From: Enterococcus nangangensis
Lineage (GTDB): Bacteria > Bacillota > Bacilli > Lactobacillales > Enterococcaceae
Reading direction: 5' to 3'
DNA: 64,000 nucleotides
Assembly: GCF_005405245.1 (NCBI RefSeq)
Contig: NZ_BJDR01000005.1
Location: 1 to 64,000, forward strand
Both the position numbers and the translations under genes were made by a program. The notes beneath the pieces are model-generated. The model ran no database searches. It was given only the letters and a program-made list of their open reading frames with translations, and was not told the DNA's origin. Shown here in pieces: positions 7,794-17,096 of this stretch; within the stretch, counting starts at the first letter, position 1; the number at the start of each line of letters is the position of its first letter.

Positions 7794-10133
7794 TTGTTAG
7801 AATTAAAAGACATTAAAAAATATTACCAAGTAGGAGAGACCACCACCAAAGCTTTAGACGGTGTGTCGGTGGCTTTCCGGAAAAAAGAATTTGTGGCTAT
7901 TCTCGGACCTTCCGGCTCGGGAAAAACGACGATGTTAAACGTCATTGGTGGGCTGGATAATTATGATTCCGGCGACATGGTGATTAACGGCAAATCCACT
8001 AAAGATTTCAAAGACAGCGACTGGGATGCTTATCGTAACAATTCCATCGGCTTTATTTTCCAAAGTTATAACTTGATTCACCATTTAGGGATTATTGATA
8101 ACGTCGAACTGGGGATGACCTTAAGTGGTGTCGATAAGGCTGAAAAGACTAAACGTGCGGAAGAAGCACTACGGCGAGTTGGTTTAGCTGAACATATGCA
8201 TAAAAAGCCTAACCAACTTTCTGGGGGTCAAATGCAGCGGGTGGCCATCGCCCGCGCTTTAGCCAATGATCCAGATATTTTGTTGTGTGATGAACCAACG
8301 GGGGCGTTAGATACCGAAACCTCCGTGCAAATTATGCAACTGATTCAAGAGCTGTCAAAAGAAAAACTGGTGATTATGGTCACCCATAATCCCAAGTTAG
8401 CTACTGAATACGCAGATCGAATTATTGAGTTTTCTGATGGCAAGATTCGCCATGATTCTCATCCCCACATTGAAGGGCAAAAGAAAGAACCTTTTAGCTT
8501 AAAACATACGAAAATGAAATTTACTACGGCCTTGAAGCTGTCTTTCAACAACATTCGTACCAAAAAAGGACGGACTTTCCTGACGGCGTTTGCTTCTAGT
8601 ATCGGCATTATCAGTATCGGGATTGTCTTAAGCTTGTCTAACGGTTTCCAAAAACAAATTGACTCCACCCAGCAAGAAACACTGGCCAATTATCCCGTGA
8701 CGATTTCTCCTAGTGCCACTTCCTTAGATGCTAACAGCAACCCCAACGGTAAAGCAACGAAAGAACAAGAGGAACAACGTAAAGCAGATGCCGTTTTTGC
8801 CAAAAAGAGTATCTTGGAAGAAAATACGCACTTGAATGTGATGACTAGTGACTATGTGGATTATATCAAGGGTATTGACCCTGAATTGTCCAATGATGTG
8901 GTCTTTACTTACAGTGCCGCTTTAAACTTGGCGCGGGACATTGATGGCACCATGACCCAAGTGAAATTTTCCAACGTGGATGAAAACAGCAACAGTCAAA
9001 CAGCCATGATGTCTTCCATGATGGAAACTGGTGTCTCGGTAATTCCAACGGCGTTAAAAGGCGATAATAACTTTTTAAGTAACAACTATCAGTTGGTAGC
9101 CGGTTCCTGGCCAACAGCAACCACCGACGTCGTTTTAGTGCTGGATGAAAACCATGAGACCAACTATCACGCTTTAGCCAATCTCGGCTTCAATGTTACC
9201 GACAACGAAAAATTTGCCTACGACGATTTATTAGGGACGGAAGTGACGGCGTTAACCAACGACAATTACTATACAGAACTCCCGACTGGAAATTTTGTGC
9301 CGACGAGTGATTTAGCTGGTAGTGTGGCTAAAAGTGGTAATCTGACGTTAAAGGTCGCCGGGATTATTCAACCTCAAGCAGATGCCAAAATGGCTGTTCT
9401 AGCTAAGGGTATCGCCTATCAAGAAAGCTTAGTGACTGAACTTTTAAAAGCCAATGAAAATTCACAAATTGTCACCGCCCAAAAAGAGGCTAACGTCAAC
9501 GTGATGACCAATGAAGCGGTGGATGACAGTAGCAAAGAAAACTTGTTAGCTTACTTTGGTGGCAGTAGCGTTCCAGCCAGTATTATGATTTATCCTAACA
9601 ATTTTTCCGATAAAGACGAAATTTTAACGTATTTAGATGCCTACAATAAAGATAAAAAAGATGCGGATAAAATCATTTATACGGACTTAGCCGGCACCAT
9701 GACCCAACTGACTGGGGGCTTGATGGACGCGGTGACATACGTTTTAGTAGCCTTTGCCGGAATTTCCCTGGTGACTAGCATGATTATGATTGCGATTATC
9801 ACCTACACATCCGTCATTGAGCGGACCAAAGAAATCGGCGTCTTAAAAGCTTTAGGGGCGCGGAAAAAAGATATTACTCGCGTTTTTGATGCGGAAACTT
9901 GTCTGTTAGGTGTAGGTTCTGGCCTGTTGGGGATTTTAATTGCCTATCTGGCGACTTTCCCCATTAACGCTTTACTAGAAAACTTAACGGATTTGAAAAA
10001 TGTTGCCCAATTAAATCCTGTTCATGCCGTCGTTTTAGTCATCGTCTCCACAATTTTAACCATTTTAGGTGGGCACGTACCGGCGCGCATGGCCGCTAAA
10101 AAAGATGCTGCTGAAGCGTTACGCGCTGAATAA
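7794..10133 (+). CDS. MacB-like ABC transporter, fused ATPase and FtsX permease
   Basis: The 779-residue protein has an ATPase at 1-225 (GPSGSGKTT, LSGGQMQR, LLCDEPTGALD). A permease part follows: a first membrane helix near 258-280, a large outer domain to about 630, then three helices with the FtsX pattern (TSVIERTKEIGVLKALGARKKDI is the cytoplasmic loop). The start is TTG, with GGATGTGG before it. Known relatives move peptides or act as antimicrobial-peptide detoxification pumps. The divergent two-component system and repeat-laden promoter suggest induction by cell-envelope stress. The substrate is unknown. Confidence 0.87.
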   Translation: MLELKDIKKYYQVGETTTKALDGVSVAFRKKEFVAILGPSGSGKTTMLNVIGGLDNYDSGDMVINGKSTKDFKDSDWDAYRNNSIGFIFQSYNLIHHLGIIDNVELGMTLSGVDKAEKTKRAEEALRRVGLAEHMHKKPNQLSGGQMQRVAIARALANDPDILLCDEPTGALDTETSVQIMQLIQELSKEKLVIMVTHNPKLATEYADRIIEFSDGKIRHDSHPHIEGQKKEPFSLKHTKMKFTTALKLSFNNIRTKKGRTFLTAFASSIGIISIGIVLSLSNGFQKQIDSTQQETLANYPVTISPSATSLDANSNPNGKATKEQEEQRKADAVFAKKSILEENTHLNVMTSDYVDYIKGIDPELSNDVVFTYSAALNLARDIDGTMTQVKFSNVDENSNSQTAMMSSMMETGVSVIPTALKGDNNFLSNNYQLVAGSWPTATTDVVLVLDENHETNYHALANLGFNVTDNEKFAYDDLLGTEVTALTNDNYYTELPTGNFVPTSDLAGSVAKSGNLTLKVAGIIQPQADAKMAVLAKGIAYQESLVTELLKANENSQIVTAQKEANVNVMTNEAVDDSSKENLLAYFGGSSVPASIMIYPNNFSDKDEILTYLDAYNKDKKDADKIIYTDLAGTMTQLTGGLMDAVTYVLVAFAGISLVTSMIMIAIITYTSVIERTKEIGVLKALGARKKDITRVFDAETCLLGVGSGLLGILIAYLATFPINALLENLTDLKNVAQLNPVHAVVLVIVSTILTILGGHVPARMAAKKDAAEALRAE

Positions 10134-10145
10134 TCGCTCGTCAAA

Positions 10146-10181
10146 GATTCCCGTTAGCTTTTCGCTAGCGGGGATTTTTTA
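10146..10181 (+). terminator. Terminator after the MacB-like gene
   Basis: ATTCCCGTTAGC (10147-10158) pairs with GCTAGCGGGGAT (10164-10175), with a loop of five and a run of six T. Confidence 0.9.
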
Positions 10182-10328
10182 TGTACTTTATTTCAATTCT
10201 TAATAGAATAGTGATATTTCAGTATATATTTTTATTTTTCCGTTTATCAAGATTCTCCCATAAGGTACGTTGACAGTGAGGGAGAGGAGTGGTAGATTTT
10301 TTATAAGTTAAGGGAAAGAGGCCATTTT

Positions 10329-11216
10329 ATGTCTAGAGAATATGATATTTTAACGGGTTTGTTAGCAATCAATGATTCCATAACTACTGGGGAAAAAATA
10401 ACTTTTACTTTCGATTTCTCAGCTCCTGAGCTAATGCTTTTAAAAGAAAAATACGCTTTAGAAAAATTCGTTGATGCTGAAAATGACTTTCAAACTATTC
10501 AAAATGTGTTAGCATTCATCAGCCAACATATCACTCATGGTAATGATGCCAATGAAGGAGTTCCTCGCAACGCACTGGGCTTTTTAGCTCACGCTTTTGA
10601 TACTTCGGCCCACGTCTTAAATTGCAAAGAGCAATCTATTACTCTAACCGAGTGTTTTCTAGCTTTAGGTATTTCGGCTTATCCAATTTGGGAATTTCCT
10701 TGCAGTCCTTATGATATGGATAATCATGTAGTAGTTCAAGTTTACTCTGACTTTTTAAAAAAATGGATCATGGTAGATCCCACCTACAATCTCTACCTAA
10801 AAAATCAACAGGATGAATATTTGGATGTTTTTCAAATACGCAAAGCTTTAGCCAACCAAGAGATGCTCTTTTTAAATACTAGTGCGCACTATAATGGGAA
10901 TTCCTGTGATTCAAAGGAGGGGCTCCAAGAAATTTTAACTTATTATGCCAAAAACCTTTTCTATTTATGTTGCTACCCGCAAATAGGTTATGGTACTTTT
11001 CAAGATGCAGTTGCTCAGTATTATCTGGTACCAGTAGGAATGGACTTGCATCTATTCTACGAAAAAACTTATGTCCATCGTATTCAGTATGCTCAAAAGC
11101 ATCCTGAATATCATTCTTTTCTTCCTTATTTTCAAGAACAAAAAGATCAAACCGCCAAAAAAAGTTTTCGCTATACAAGTCCAGAAAATTTTTCTTTTGG
11201 TTTTATCAAGAAGTAA
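10329..11216 (+). CDS. Transglutaminase-like superfamily protein (orphan)
   Basis: The 295-residue protein has no signal peptide or membrane segment, so it is probably cytoplasmic. The Cys-His-Asp arrangement of transglutaminase-like enzymes can be traced. Cys99 lies in LNCKEQSITLTECFLALGI, His133 in DNHVVVQVY and Asp150 in KWIMVDPTYN. The helix after the Cys and the strand order fit that fold. Such proteins can be proteases, amidases or crosslinkers; the substrate is not predictable. Flanks and gene look more AT-rich than the neighbours, consistent with acquisition. SD AAGAGG precedes the ATG. I place it by motif only. Confidence 0.6.
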   Translation: MSREYDILTGLLAINDSITTGEKITFTFDFSAPELMLLKEKYALEKFVDAENDFQTIQNVLAFISQHITHGNDANEGVPRNALGFLAHAFDTSAHVLNCKEQSITLTECFLALGISAYPIWEFPCSPYDMDNHVVVQVYSDFLKKWIMVDPTYNLYLKNQQDEYLDVFQIRKALANQEMLFLNTSAHYNGNSCDSKEGLQEILTYYAKNLFYLCCYPQIGYGTFQDAVAQYYLVPVGMDLHLFYEKTYVHRIQYAQKHPEYHSFLPYFQEQKDQTAKKSFRYTSPENFSFGFIKK

Positions 11217-11373
11217 GAACGACTAGAATGAACTCACAACCGAGAGTCCTTTTAATTTTTGGGGACACTGTCAATTTTAAGTCACTTTTGAAGGAAAAGT
11301 AATCAAATAGGACATTTACCAGTCAAAATTAAGTTTTACCCGTATACTCAACTTATTAAGAAGGGAGAGAAAC

Positions 11374-11847
11374 ATGGTGAAACTATTACAATCAAAACGG
11401 GGCGAGTTTGCTTCACAGTTGGCGGCACTAGGGGTGGCGGATGAAAATAATTTTATCCCTGGGCGCACGACCCATTCCGGTAGCGCAAAACTACTTTTTT
11501 TCATTAGTTCCAATATCGCGCTCTTTGATTTTTATTTGACGCGGGATGTGGTGCTGATTTTTACCAAAAACAAGTTAATGATTCAATATGGTAAGGAGTG
11601 GCGGCCGTGGCTTAAGGTGACGAAAAAGCAGCGAGCTTTAAATCACGGACTCGTGATTCTACCCTATGAAAAAATTAGTCACTTCACGGTGGAAGAACAG
11701 GCCCTGGATACTAATCTGACCTTTAATGTCGGGGAAAAGATTTATCGCTTTTGGCTGAACGATAGTAAAACGGGTCCAATGGCTTTTTCTGGTGAAAATT
11801 ATCGGCATTTAGTCGCCCAGCATTGGTATGGTTTGGAGGGCAAATAA
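11374..11847 (+). CDS. Hypothetical protein upstream of an AgrC-like kinase
   Basis: This is a 157-residue protein that I do not recognise. It has a hydrophobic stretch at about 40-56 (LLFFISSNIALFDFYLT). Beta-rich sequence follows, ending with YRFWLNDSKTGPMAFSGENYR, which could be a PH-like domain. The start has the SD AAGGGAGAG, and a -10 TATACT lies upstream near 11343. It stops 1 bp before the kinase start and is surely co-transcribed, so a role in signal sensing or output of that system is plausible. Confidence 0.6.
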   Translation: MVKLLQSKRGEFASQLAALGVADENNFIPGRTTHSGSAKLLFFISSNIALFDFYLTRDVVLIFTKNKLMIQYGKEWRPWLKVTKKQRALNHGLVILPYEKISHFTVEEQALDTNLTFNVGEKIYRFWLNDSKTGPMAFSGENYRHLVAQHWYGLEGK

Positions 11848-11848
11848 A

Positions 11849-12835
11849 ATGGCGCAGCTGAAAAGTAAATTGCCTTGGGAACTTTTACGCTATTTAGGAA
11901 CGGTTATTTTTTTATTCACGGGTTTTTGGTGGATGCTCTTGCCACAAACTATTATTTGGCCACAAGCCAGTAATTTTGTCGCTTTTTGTTTGTTGTTTCT
12001 CTTGGAACCGGTGCGTCGGCCGGTTAGCCAGAATTTACTTTTAGTCGTAACTTCTTTCATTCTTTTTATGGTAGCTTTTAGCTGGCTAGTTTGGGTAGAT
12101 TATCGCAGTCTAGTCTTGTTACCACTGTTAGCGTTGTTGACTTACTTTTACCACCAACAGCAACAAAAAAGACAACAAGAAATTAACGATATCTACTTAA
12201 AAGAATATTTACAGCAGTTAGAGCAAAGTGGCCAACAGCTGCGACAATTTAAGCACGACTATGAGAATATTTTGCTTTCTATGGAAGGCTATTTAAAATC
12301 CGAAGACTTAGCTGGACTCAAGCAGTACTATTTGAAAAATATTTGGCCGACTTTAAGTGAACTGGATAGTGGCAGTCATGAAGCGGCGAAACTAGCGAAG
12401 TTAGCCGTTCCGCCTTTGAAAAGTCTCTTAGTCAATAAAGTGATGGTGGCAGAAGCTTTACACTTAAAAGTCAGCTTAGAAATCCCGGACACCATTACCC
12501 GCTGTCCCGGCGATTTAGTCACTACGGTGCGGGCGTTAGGGATTCTTTTGGATAATGCCTTGGAGGCCAGTCGCCAAACGGAAAATAAATGGTTAAAAAT
12601 CGCTTGTTTTACCACGGGGAACAGTTTAAAATTTATTATTGAAAATCCTTTTGCTGAAAAGTTACCCCCACTGCACGTGTTGCAGCAGCAAAATTTTTCT
12701 AGTAAGGAAGGACACGCCGGTTTAGGCTTAAGTAATTTGCAGCAATTATTGGCGAAGCGCCCGGAATTTTTGCTAGACACAGTCATTACGGAAGGGACTT
12801 TCACCCAAATTTTAAGCATTGAGGAACAACACTAA
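11849..12835 (+). CDS. AgrC/FsrC-like GHKL sensor kinase
   Basis: The 328-residue kinase starts with about four hydrophobic helices (residues 10-110). A Gln-rich linker precedes the H-box LRQFKHDYENILLSMEGYL. The GHKL ATPase has the N-box LGILLDNALEAS and the G-box GHAGLGLSNLQQLL. This is the peptide-pheromone receptor class (HPK10). The start at 11849 follows GGAGGG and is preferred to an upstream in-frame start inside the preceding gene. No AgrB or AgrD homologue is next to it, so the signal is unknown. It ends in TAATG overlap with the regulator. Confidence 0.82.
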   Translation: MAQLKSKLPWELLRYLGTVIFLFTGFWWMLLPQTIIWPQASNFVAFCLLFLLEPVRRPVSQNLLLVVTSFILFMVAFSWLVWVDYRSLVLLPLLALLTYFYHQQQQKRQQEINDIYLKEYLQQLEQSGQQLRQFKHDYENILLSMEGYLKSEDLAGLKQYYLKNIWPTLSELDSGSHEAAKLAKLAVPPLKSLLVNKVMVAEALHLKVSLEIPDTITRCPGDLVTTVRALGILLDNALEASRQTENKWLKIACFTTGNSLKFIIENPFAEKLPPLHVLQQQNFSSKEGHAGLGLSNLQQLLAKRPEFLLDTVITEGTFTQILSIEEQH

Positions 12836-13566
12836 TGGAGATTTATCTATGTGAAGACGATCCGCAACAACTGCAACAGTTACAAACCCTGATTACTAAT
12901 CAATTATTATTTAAGGACTATCAAGCAACCTTTGTGTTAGGCACTCCTGACCCCCAAGCACTTTTAAATTTTTTACAGCAGCGGGACCTGCAAGAACAAG
13001 ACTTACTTTTCTTTTTAGATATTGATTTAAAAGCGACGTTAGACGGCTTACAGTTAGCCCAAAAATTGAAAGCACAATATGCTAATGGGAAAATCGTCTT
13101 TATTACTACCCACAACGAGCTCATGAGTCTGGTGTTTAAATACCAAATTGAAGCGCTGGACTATTTAGAAAAAGGCGCTGAACACTTGCCGGCAAAAATT
13201 AGTCAATGTTTAGACGTCGCGTTTCAACGTTTTGCTAAAAGCGATGCCGTGGAGCATCTGGTTTTGCAAAGTCAGGGGAAACAACTGAACTTACCGTTAA
13301 AAGAGATTTTATTTTTCGAGTCCTCCGTCAAAGCGCATCGCGTAACGGTGCACTTATATCAACGCCAAGTTGACTTTTATGGCAAAATTAAAGATTTACC
13401 GCAGCTCAATCCACAATTTTTAAGAGTTCATCAGTCCTACGTGGTGAATCGCCAAAATATCGATTACTATGAACAGAAACGCCACGTCTTAGTGATGAAA
13501 AATCAAGAAGAATGTGCTGTTTCCGTTCGTTATCGCAAAGAATTGCTGCGCTATTTACAAGAATAG
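12835..13566 (+). CDS. LytTR-family response regulator (AgrA/ComE type)
   Basis: The 243-residue protein has a receiver domain with acidic MEIYLCEDD and the phospho-Asp in LLFFLDIDLKATLDG. A LytTR DNA-binding domain covers about 140-243 (KEILFFESSVKAHRVTVHL, FLRVHQSYVVNRQNI). It overlaps the kinase stop by one base. Targets probably include its own promoter and the 157-residue gene, but I found no clear pair of LytTR direct repeats there. Confidence 0.88.
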   Translation: MEIYLCEDDPQQLQQLQTLITNQLLFKDYQATFVLGTPDPQALLNFLQQRDLQEQDLLFFLDIDLKATLDGLQLAQKLKAQYANGKIVFITTHNELMSLVFKYQIEALDYLEKGAEHLPAKISQCLDVAFQRFAKSDAVEHLVLQSQGKQLNLPLKEILFFESSVKAHRVTVHLYQRQVDFYGKIKDLPQLNPQFLRVHQSYVVNRQNIDYYEQKRHVLVMKNQEECAVSVRYRKELLRYLQE

Positions 13567-13674
13567 TCGGCAATTTTTTTGTAAGCATTATTGGCCCTAG
13601 TTAGCTAGGCACGTGCTAGACTAAAGGCGATGAAGCAATAAAGCGATAAAGAAATAAAGAGAAGAGTTGATACT

Positions 13675-14646
13675 ATGCGAGGAATGGTTTTCGAAAAATT
13701 TGGCGGACCCGAAGTGCTTACCTTAAAGGAGTTGCCACAACCTATACCACAAGAAAATGAGGTCTTAGTGCGGGTTGTTGGCGTGGCAGTTAATCATGTT
13801 GATACCTTTATCCGTAGCGGACGTTTTTCTACTAAACTAGCTGCACCCCAAGTGATTGGTCGCGATTTAGTCGGAGAAGTCGTCGCCAAAGGTTCAGCTG
13901 TGACAACTTTTCAGCTTGGCGACTGGGTTTGGAGTAACTCCATGGGTTATGACGGACGAACAGGGGCGACGGCGGAGCTGGTGGCAGTGCCAAAAGAACG
14001 CCTTTATCCCGTACCTGTTGGTGTTGATCCGTTAAAACTAGTAGCCAGCGTTCACCCTGGCGCGACAGCGGCGATTTTATTGCAAAATGTTTTACACGTG
14101 GTACCAGGAAAAACGTTACTGGTTACTGGCGCGGCTGGACACGTGGGAACCAAATTAGTTAGGTTAGCGGCGATTTTAGGATTGCGAGTCGTAACAACTG
14201 CTGCGCCGGCTGATTTTTCTTTGCTGCAAAGTCTAGGAGCTAAAAATTGTTACGACTACCACGACTTTAAGGCAAAAATGAAAAAAGATTATCCTGAAGG
14301 GTTTGATTATTTGGTGGATACGTCTGGTGGGGTGCCCTTAGCTGTTAGTATGGAACTATTGGCATTTAAAGGCACAATCGGGATGATTACCACACCGCCA
14401 CCTGCCGCAGAGTTACCTGATTTTGCGCAATTTTATATGGCGGACCGTCAGCTTTTAGGTTTTGTGATTAGTCATGCTACCGCGGCCGAATTAGCTGAAG
14501 CCGCTGAGCTATTAAATTCATTTTTTAGGCGGGGCGAGCTTTTAACCGAAAAATTGTTCATCAAAAATTTTGCAGAGGCTAGCACCGCGCATCAGCGGTT
14601 AGAGCAGCACTTCATTACGAAGGAACGCCTCGTCTTAATCCCCTAA
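13675..14646 (+). CDS. Zinc-free NADPH:quinone oxidoreductase, MDR superfamily
   Basis: The 323-residue protein is of normal length for quinone oxidoreductase-like enzymes. MRGMVFEKFGGPEVLTLKE starts a GroES-like domain at 1-125. A Rossmann fold follows with VTGAAGHVGTKLVRLAAILG. The Cys/His ligands of zinc alcohol dehydrogenases are absent. It probably reduces quinones or unsaturated carbonyls with NADPH. It stands alone, with a purine-rich SD (GAGAAGAG). Confidence 0.85.
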   Translation: MRGMVFEKFGGPEVLTLKELPQPIPQENEVLVRVVGVAVNHVDTFIRSGRFSTKLAAPQVIGRDLVGEVVAKGSAVTTFQLGDWVWSNSMGYDGRTGATAELVAVPKERLYPVPVGVDPLKLVASVHPGATAAILLQNVLHVVPGKTLLVTGAAGHVGTKLVRLAAILGLRVVTTAAPADFSLLQSLGAKNCYDYHDFKAKMKKDYPEGFDYLVDTSGGVPLAVSMELLAFKGTIGMITTPPPAAELPDFAQFYMADRQLLGFVISHATAAELAEAAELLNSFFRRGELLTEKLFIKNFAEASTAHQRLEQHFITKERLVLIP

Positions 14647-14650
14647 TATC

Positions 14651-14697
14651 AGCAACTTGTCAGTTCTGCGGATGGAGCTAACAGGTTGCTTATTTTT
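14651..14697 (+). terminator. Terminator after the quinone oxidoreductase gene
   Basis: AGCAACTTGT (14651-14660) pairs with ACAGGTTGCT (14681-14690) with one GU, then TATTTTT. Confidence 0.85.
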
Positions 14698-14751
14698 ACA
14701 TTAAAATTCAACGAAATTATTTTTAAAAGGCTAGGTTCCCATAAAAAAGAT

Positions 14752-14799
14752 TGCTATACTTAAACGTAAGAAAGTTATTTAACTTGTTTAGTTGGAGGA
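14752..14799 (+). promoter_or_regulatory. Extended -10 promoter and RBS for gshF
   Basis: TTGCTATACT at 14751-14760 is an extended -10 element; no good -35 lies 17 bp before it. A strong SD, GGAGGA (14794-14799), fixes the ATG at 14807 rather than the in-frame TTG at 14792, which overlaps the SD. Confidence 0.6.
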
Positions 14800-14806
14800 A
14801 GTAACC

Positions 14807-17041
14807 ATGGATTTAAAAACAATCCTTATCCAAATTGAAAATCCTAAATTGTTATCTCTCGGTCATTTTGGCTTAGAAGGAGAAAGTCAACGCATTACCA
14901 ATCAAGGTGCGTTAGCTGCGACGCTGCATCCTAAAAGTTTTGGTAGCCGCACCTTTCATCCGTATATTCAGACCGATTTTAGCGAAACGCAATTAGAATT
15001 GATTACGCCGGTGCAAGAGTCTTTAGCTGAGGCCTTGCGCTATTTAACGGCTATTCATAGTGTTACGCGCCAAAATTTAGCGACAAGCGAACTATTGTGG
15101 CCTTGTTCGATGCCGCCGCATTTGCCGGATACGGAAGCAGACATTCAAATTGCGCAACTGGCGACAGCAGCGGATGTGGATTATCGGCAACAATTAGCTA
15201 AAAAATACGGTCGCCGCAAACAAATGATGTCAGGAATTCATTTTAACTTTGGCTTAGATGAATCTTTACTCAGTGCTTTGTTCCAACAGCAAAAAGAATA
15301 TCAAGACGTTACGGATTTTAACAATGCCGTGTACTGTAAGTTAGCCCGCAATTATTTGCGGCACCGCTGGCTGATTAGTTATCTCTTTGGGGCAAGCCCC
15401 GTCGCACCAAACAATTTCTTTACGACAGAGACATCTTCGTTACCGGTGCGGACCATCCGCGGCAGTAGCTTAGGCTATCGTAATTTTGCAGAAGTAAACG
15501 TCTCTTACACGGACTTTGCTAGTTATCAAAAGAGTCTCAAACAACTGGTTACAGCCGGACATTTAGCAGAAGCTAAGGAATATTATGGCGCTGTCCGTCT
15601 TAGAACGCGGCATAAGCAACCAGACGCCATTAGTTATTTAGAATTTCGCAATCTCGATTTAGATCCTTTTGCTCCAGCTGGTGTGTCCTTAGCAACCTTA
15701 CAGTTTATGCATCTTTTTTACTTATTGATGTTGTACTTACCAGACTGTACGTCACAAGAAGCTTTGGCCCTGGGGGATAGTCAAAATGAAACAGTCGCTT
15801 TGGAACACCCCGCGACTAGGACCGCGCTAATGGCAGCCGGAGAAGAACTCTTTCAAAGTCTACAGGCGATGCTTACGGTGTTGAATTTGGCAGCATTTGC
15901 TCCCCTGGTGGATAAATTTTACCAACGTTTGTTAAAACCACAAAAGACACCCGCCGCTAAACTGTTACGTCTTATTGAAAAGCACGGGTACCAAGGAGCC
16001 GGCCTACAGTTAGCCCACGAACAACAAGCGCATTTTGATAAAACTTTTTATAATTTAGCAGGCTTTGAACACTTAGAGCTCTCGACACAAATCTTGCTAG
16101 CGGATGCCATCAAACGGGGGATTACCGTTGAAGTGGTAGACGAAAGCGACCAGCTGGTGAAACTCACCTGGCAAGGACAAGTAGAGTATGTAAAAAACGC
16201 CAATATGACCAGTAAAGATAGCTATATTGTGCCTCTTTTAATGGTTAATAAAGTCGTGACGAAAAATATTTTAGCTGAACACGGTTTTCTAGTGCCTAAA
16301 AGTCGTGAATATCGGCAACTGGCTCACGCTTTAGCTGATTACGAATTTTTTGCGCAACGCCCCTTTGTCATTAAACCTAAATCCACTAATTACGGCCTAG
16401 GTATTACCATTTTTCCCGAGAGTTCTAGCTACGAATCTTTCCAACAGGCCCTCACTTTAGCTTTTAAAGAAGATAGCCACGTCTTAGTGGAGGAGTATTT
16501 ACCTGGTACGGAATATCGCTTTTTGGTTATCAATAATCAAGTGGCCGCCGTGCTACTCCGGATTCCCGCTCATGTGACTGGTAACGGGATAGACACGATC
16601 GCACAATTAGTAGCGCAAAAAAATAGCAATGTTTTACGTGGGACACATCACCGCGCCCCTTTAGAAAAAATCAAGCTGGGAAAAATCGAACGGCTGGTTT
16701 TAGCTGAAGCCGGTATGACGTTAGAAACAGTACCACAAAAAGGCGCAAAAGTTTGGCTACGGGAAAATTCCAATATTAGTACCGGTGGCGATTCCCTTGA
16801 TGTCACTGATGAGATGCCTGTAAGCTACAAAAAAATCGCCATTGCGGCTGTGACAGCTCTGGGGGCTAAAGTGTGTGGCATTGATCTGATTATTCCAGAT
16901 CTTGCTGCTGATTCGCTTGATTATGGAATCTTGGAAGCTAATTTTAATCCGGCGATGTTTATGCACGTCTTTCCAGAAAGTGGCACGGGTCGTCGGGTAA
17001 CCGAAAATATTTTAGATTTACTTTTTCCTGATTCTCGTTAA
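14807..17041 (+). CDS. gshF: Bifunctional glutamate-cysteine ligase/glutathione synthetase
   Basis: The 744-residue fusion makes glutathione from Glu, Cys and Gly in one polypeptide. The first half, to about 450, is a gamma-glutamylcysteine ligase of the bacterial type (HFGLEGESQRIT, MSGIHFNFGL, TIRGSSLGYRN). The second half is an ATP-grasp domain (RPFVIKPKSTNYGLGITIF, VLVEEYLPGTEYRFLVINN, GILEANFNPAMFMHVFPESG). Length and order match GshF of enterococci, streptococci and Listeria. It forms a single-gene unit between two terminators. Confidence 0.96.
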   Translation: MDLKTILIQIENPKLLSLGHFGLEGESQRITNQGALAATLHPKSFGSRTFHPYIQTDFSETQLELITPVQESLAEALRYLTAIHSVTRQNLATSELLWPCSMPPHLPDTEADIQIAQLATAADVDYRQQLAKKYGRRKQMMSGIHFNFGLDESLLSALFQQQKEYQDVTDFNNAVYCKLARNYLRHRWLISYLFGASPVAPNNFFTTETSSLPVRTIRGSSLGYRNFAEVNVSYTDFASYQKSLKQLVTAGHLAEAKEYYGAVRLRTRHKQPDAISYLEFRNLDLDPFAPAGVSLATLQFMHLFYLLMLYLPDCTSQEALALGDSQNETVALEHPATRTALMAAGEELFQSLQAMLTVLNLAAFAPLVDKFYQRLLKPQKTPAAKLLRLIEKHGYQGAGLQLAHEQQAHFDKTFYNLAGFEHLELSTQILLADAIKRGITVEVVDESDQLVKLTWQGQVEYVKNANMTSKDSYIVPLLMVNKVVTKNILAEHGFLVPKSREYRQLAHALADYEFFAQRPFVIKPKSTNYGLGITIFPESSSYESFQQALTLAFKEDSHVLVEEYLPGTEYRFLVINNQVAAVLLRIPAHVTGNGIDTIAQLVAQKNSNVLRGTHHRAPLEKIKLGKIERLVLAEAGMTLETVPQKGAKVWLRENSNISTGGDSLDVTDEMPVSYKKIAIAAVTALGAKVCGIDLIIPDLAADSLDYGILEANFNPAMFMHVFPESGTGRRVTENILDLLFPDSR

Positions 17042-17044
17042 AAC

Positions 17045-17096
17045 AAAAGTAGTCTAGCTTAGCCAAATTGCCGGCTGAACTAGACTACTTTTCATT
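17045..17096. terminator. Bidirectional terminator between gshF and the DUF1129 gene
   Basis: AAAAGTAGTCTAG (17045-17057) pairs perfectly with CTAGACTACTTTT (17080-17092). A-rich and T-rich flanks serve both strands. The last codons of the minus-strand gene reach into the right arm. Confidence 0.9.

Noticed and set aside
11228-11302. 24-codon ORF before the AgrC-like operon, as a possible signal peptide
   Set aside because: No SD, no leader-peptide pattern, and no AgrD or double-Gly motif.
13580-13674. CACGTG-centred repeats before the quinone oxidoreductase gene as an operator
   Set aside because: Arms do not pair without bulges, so support is too weak.
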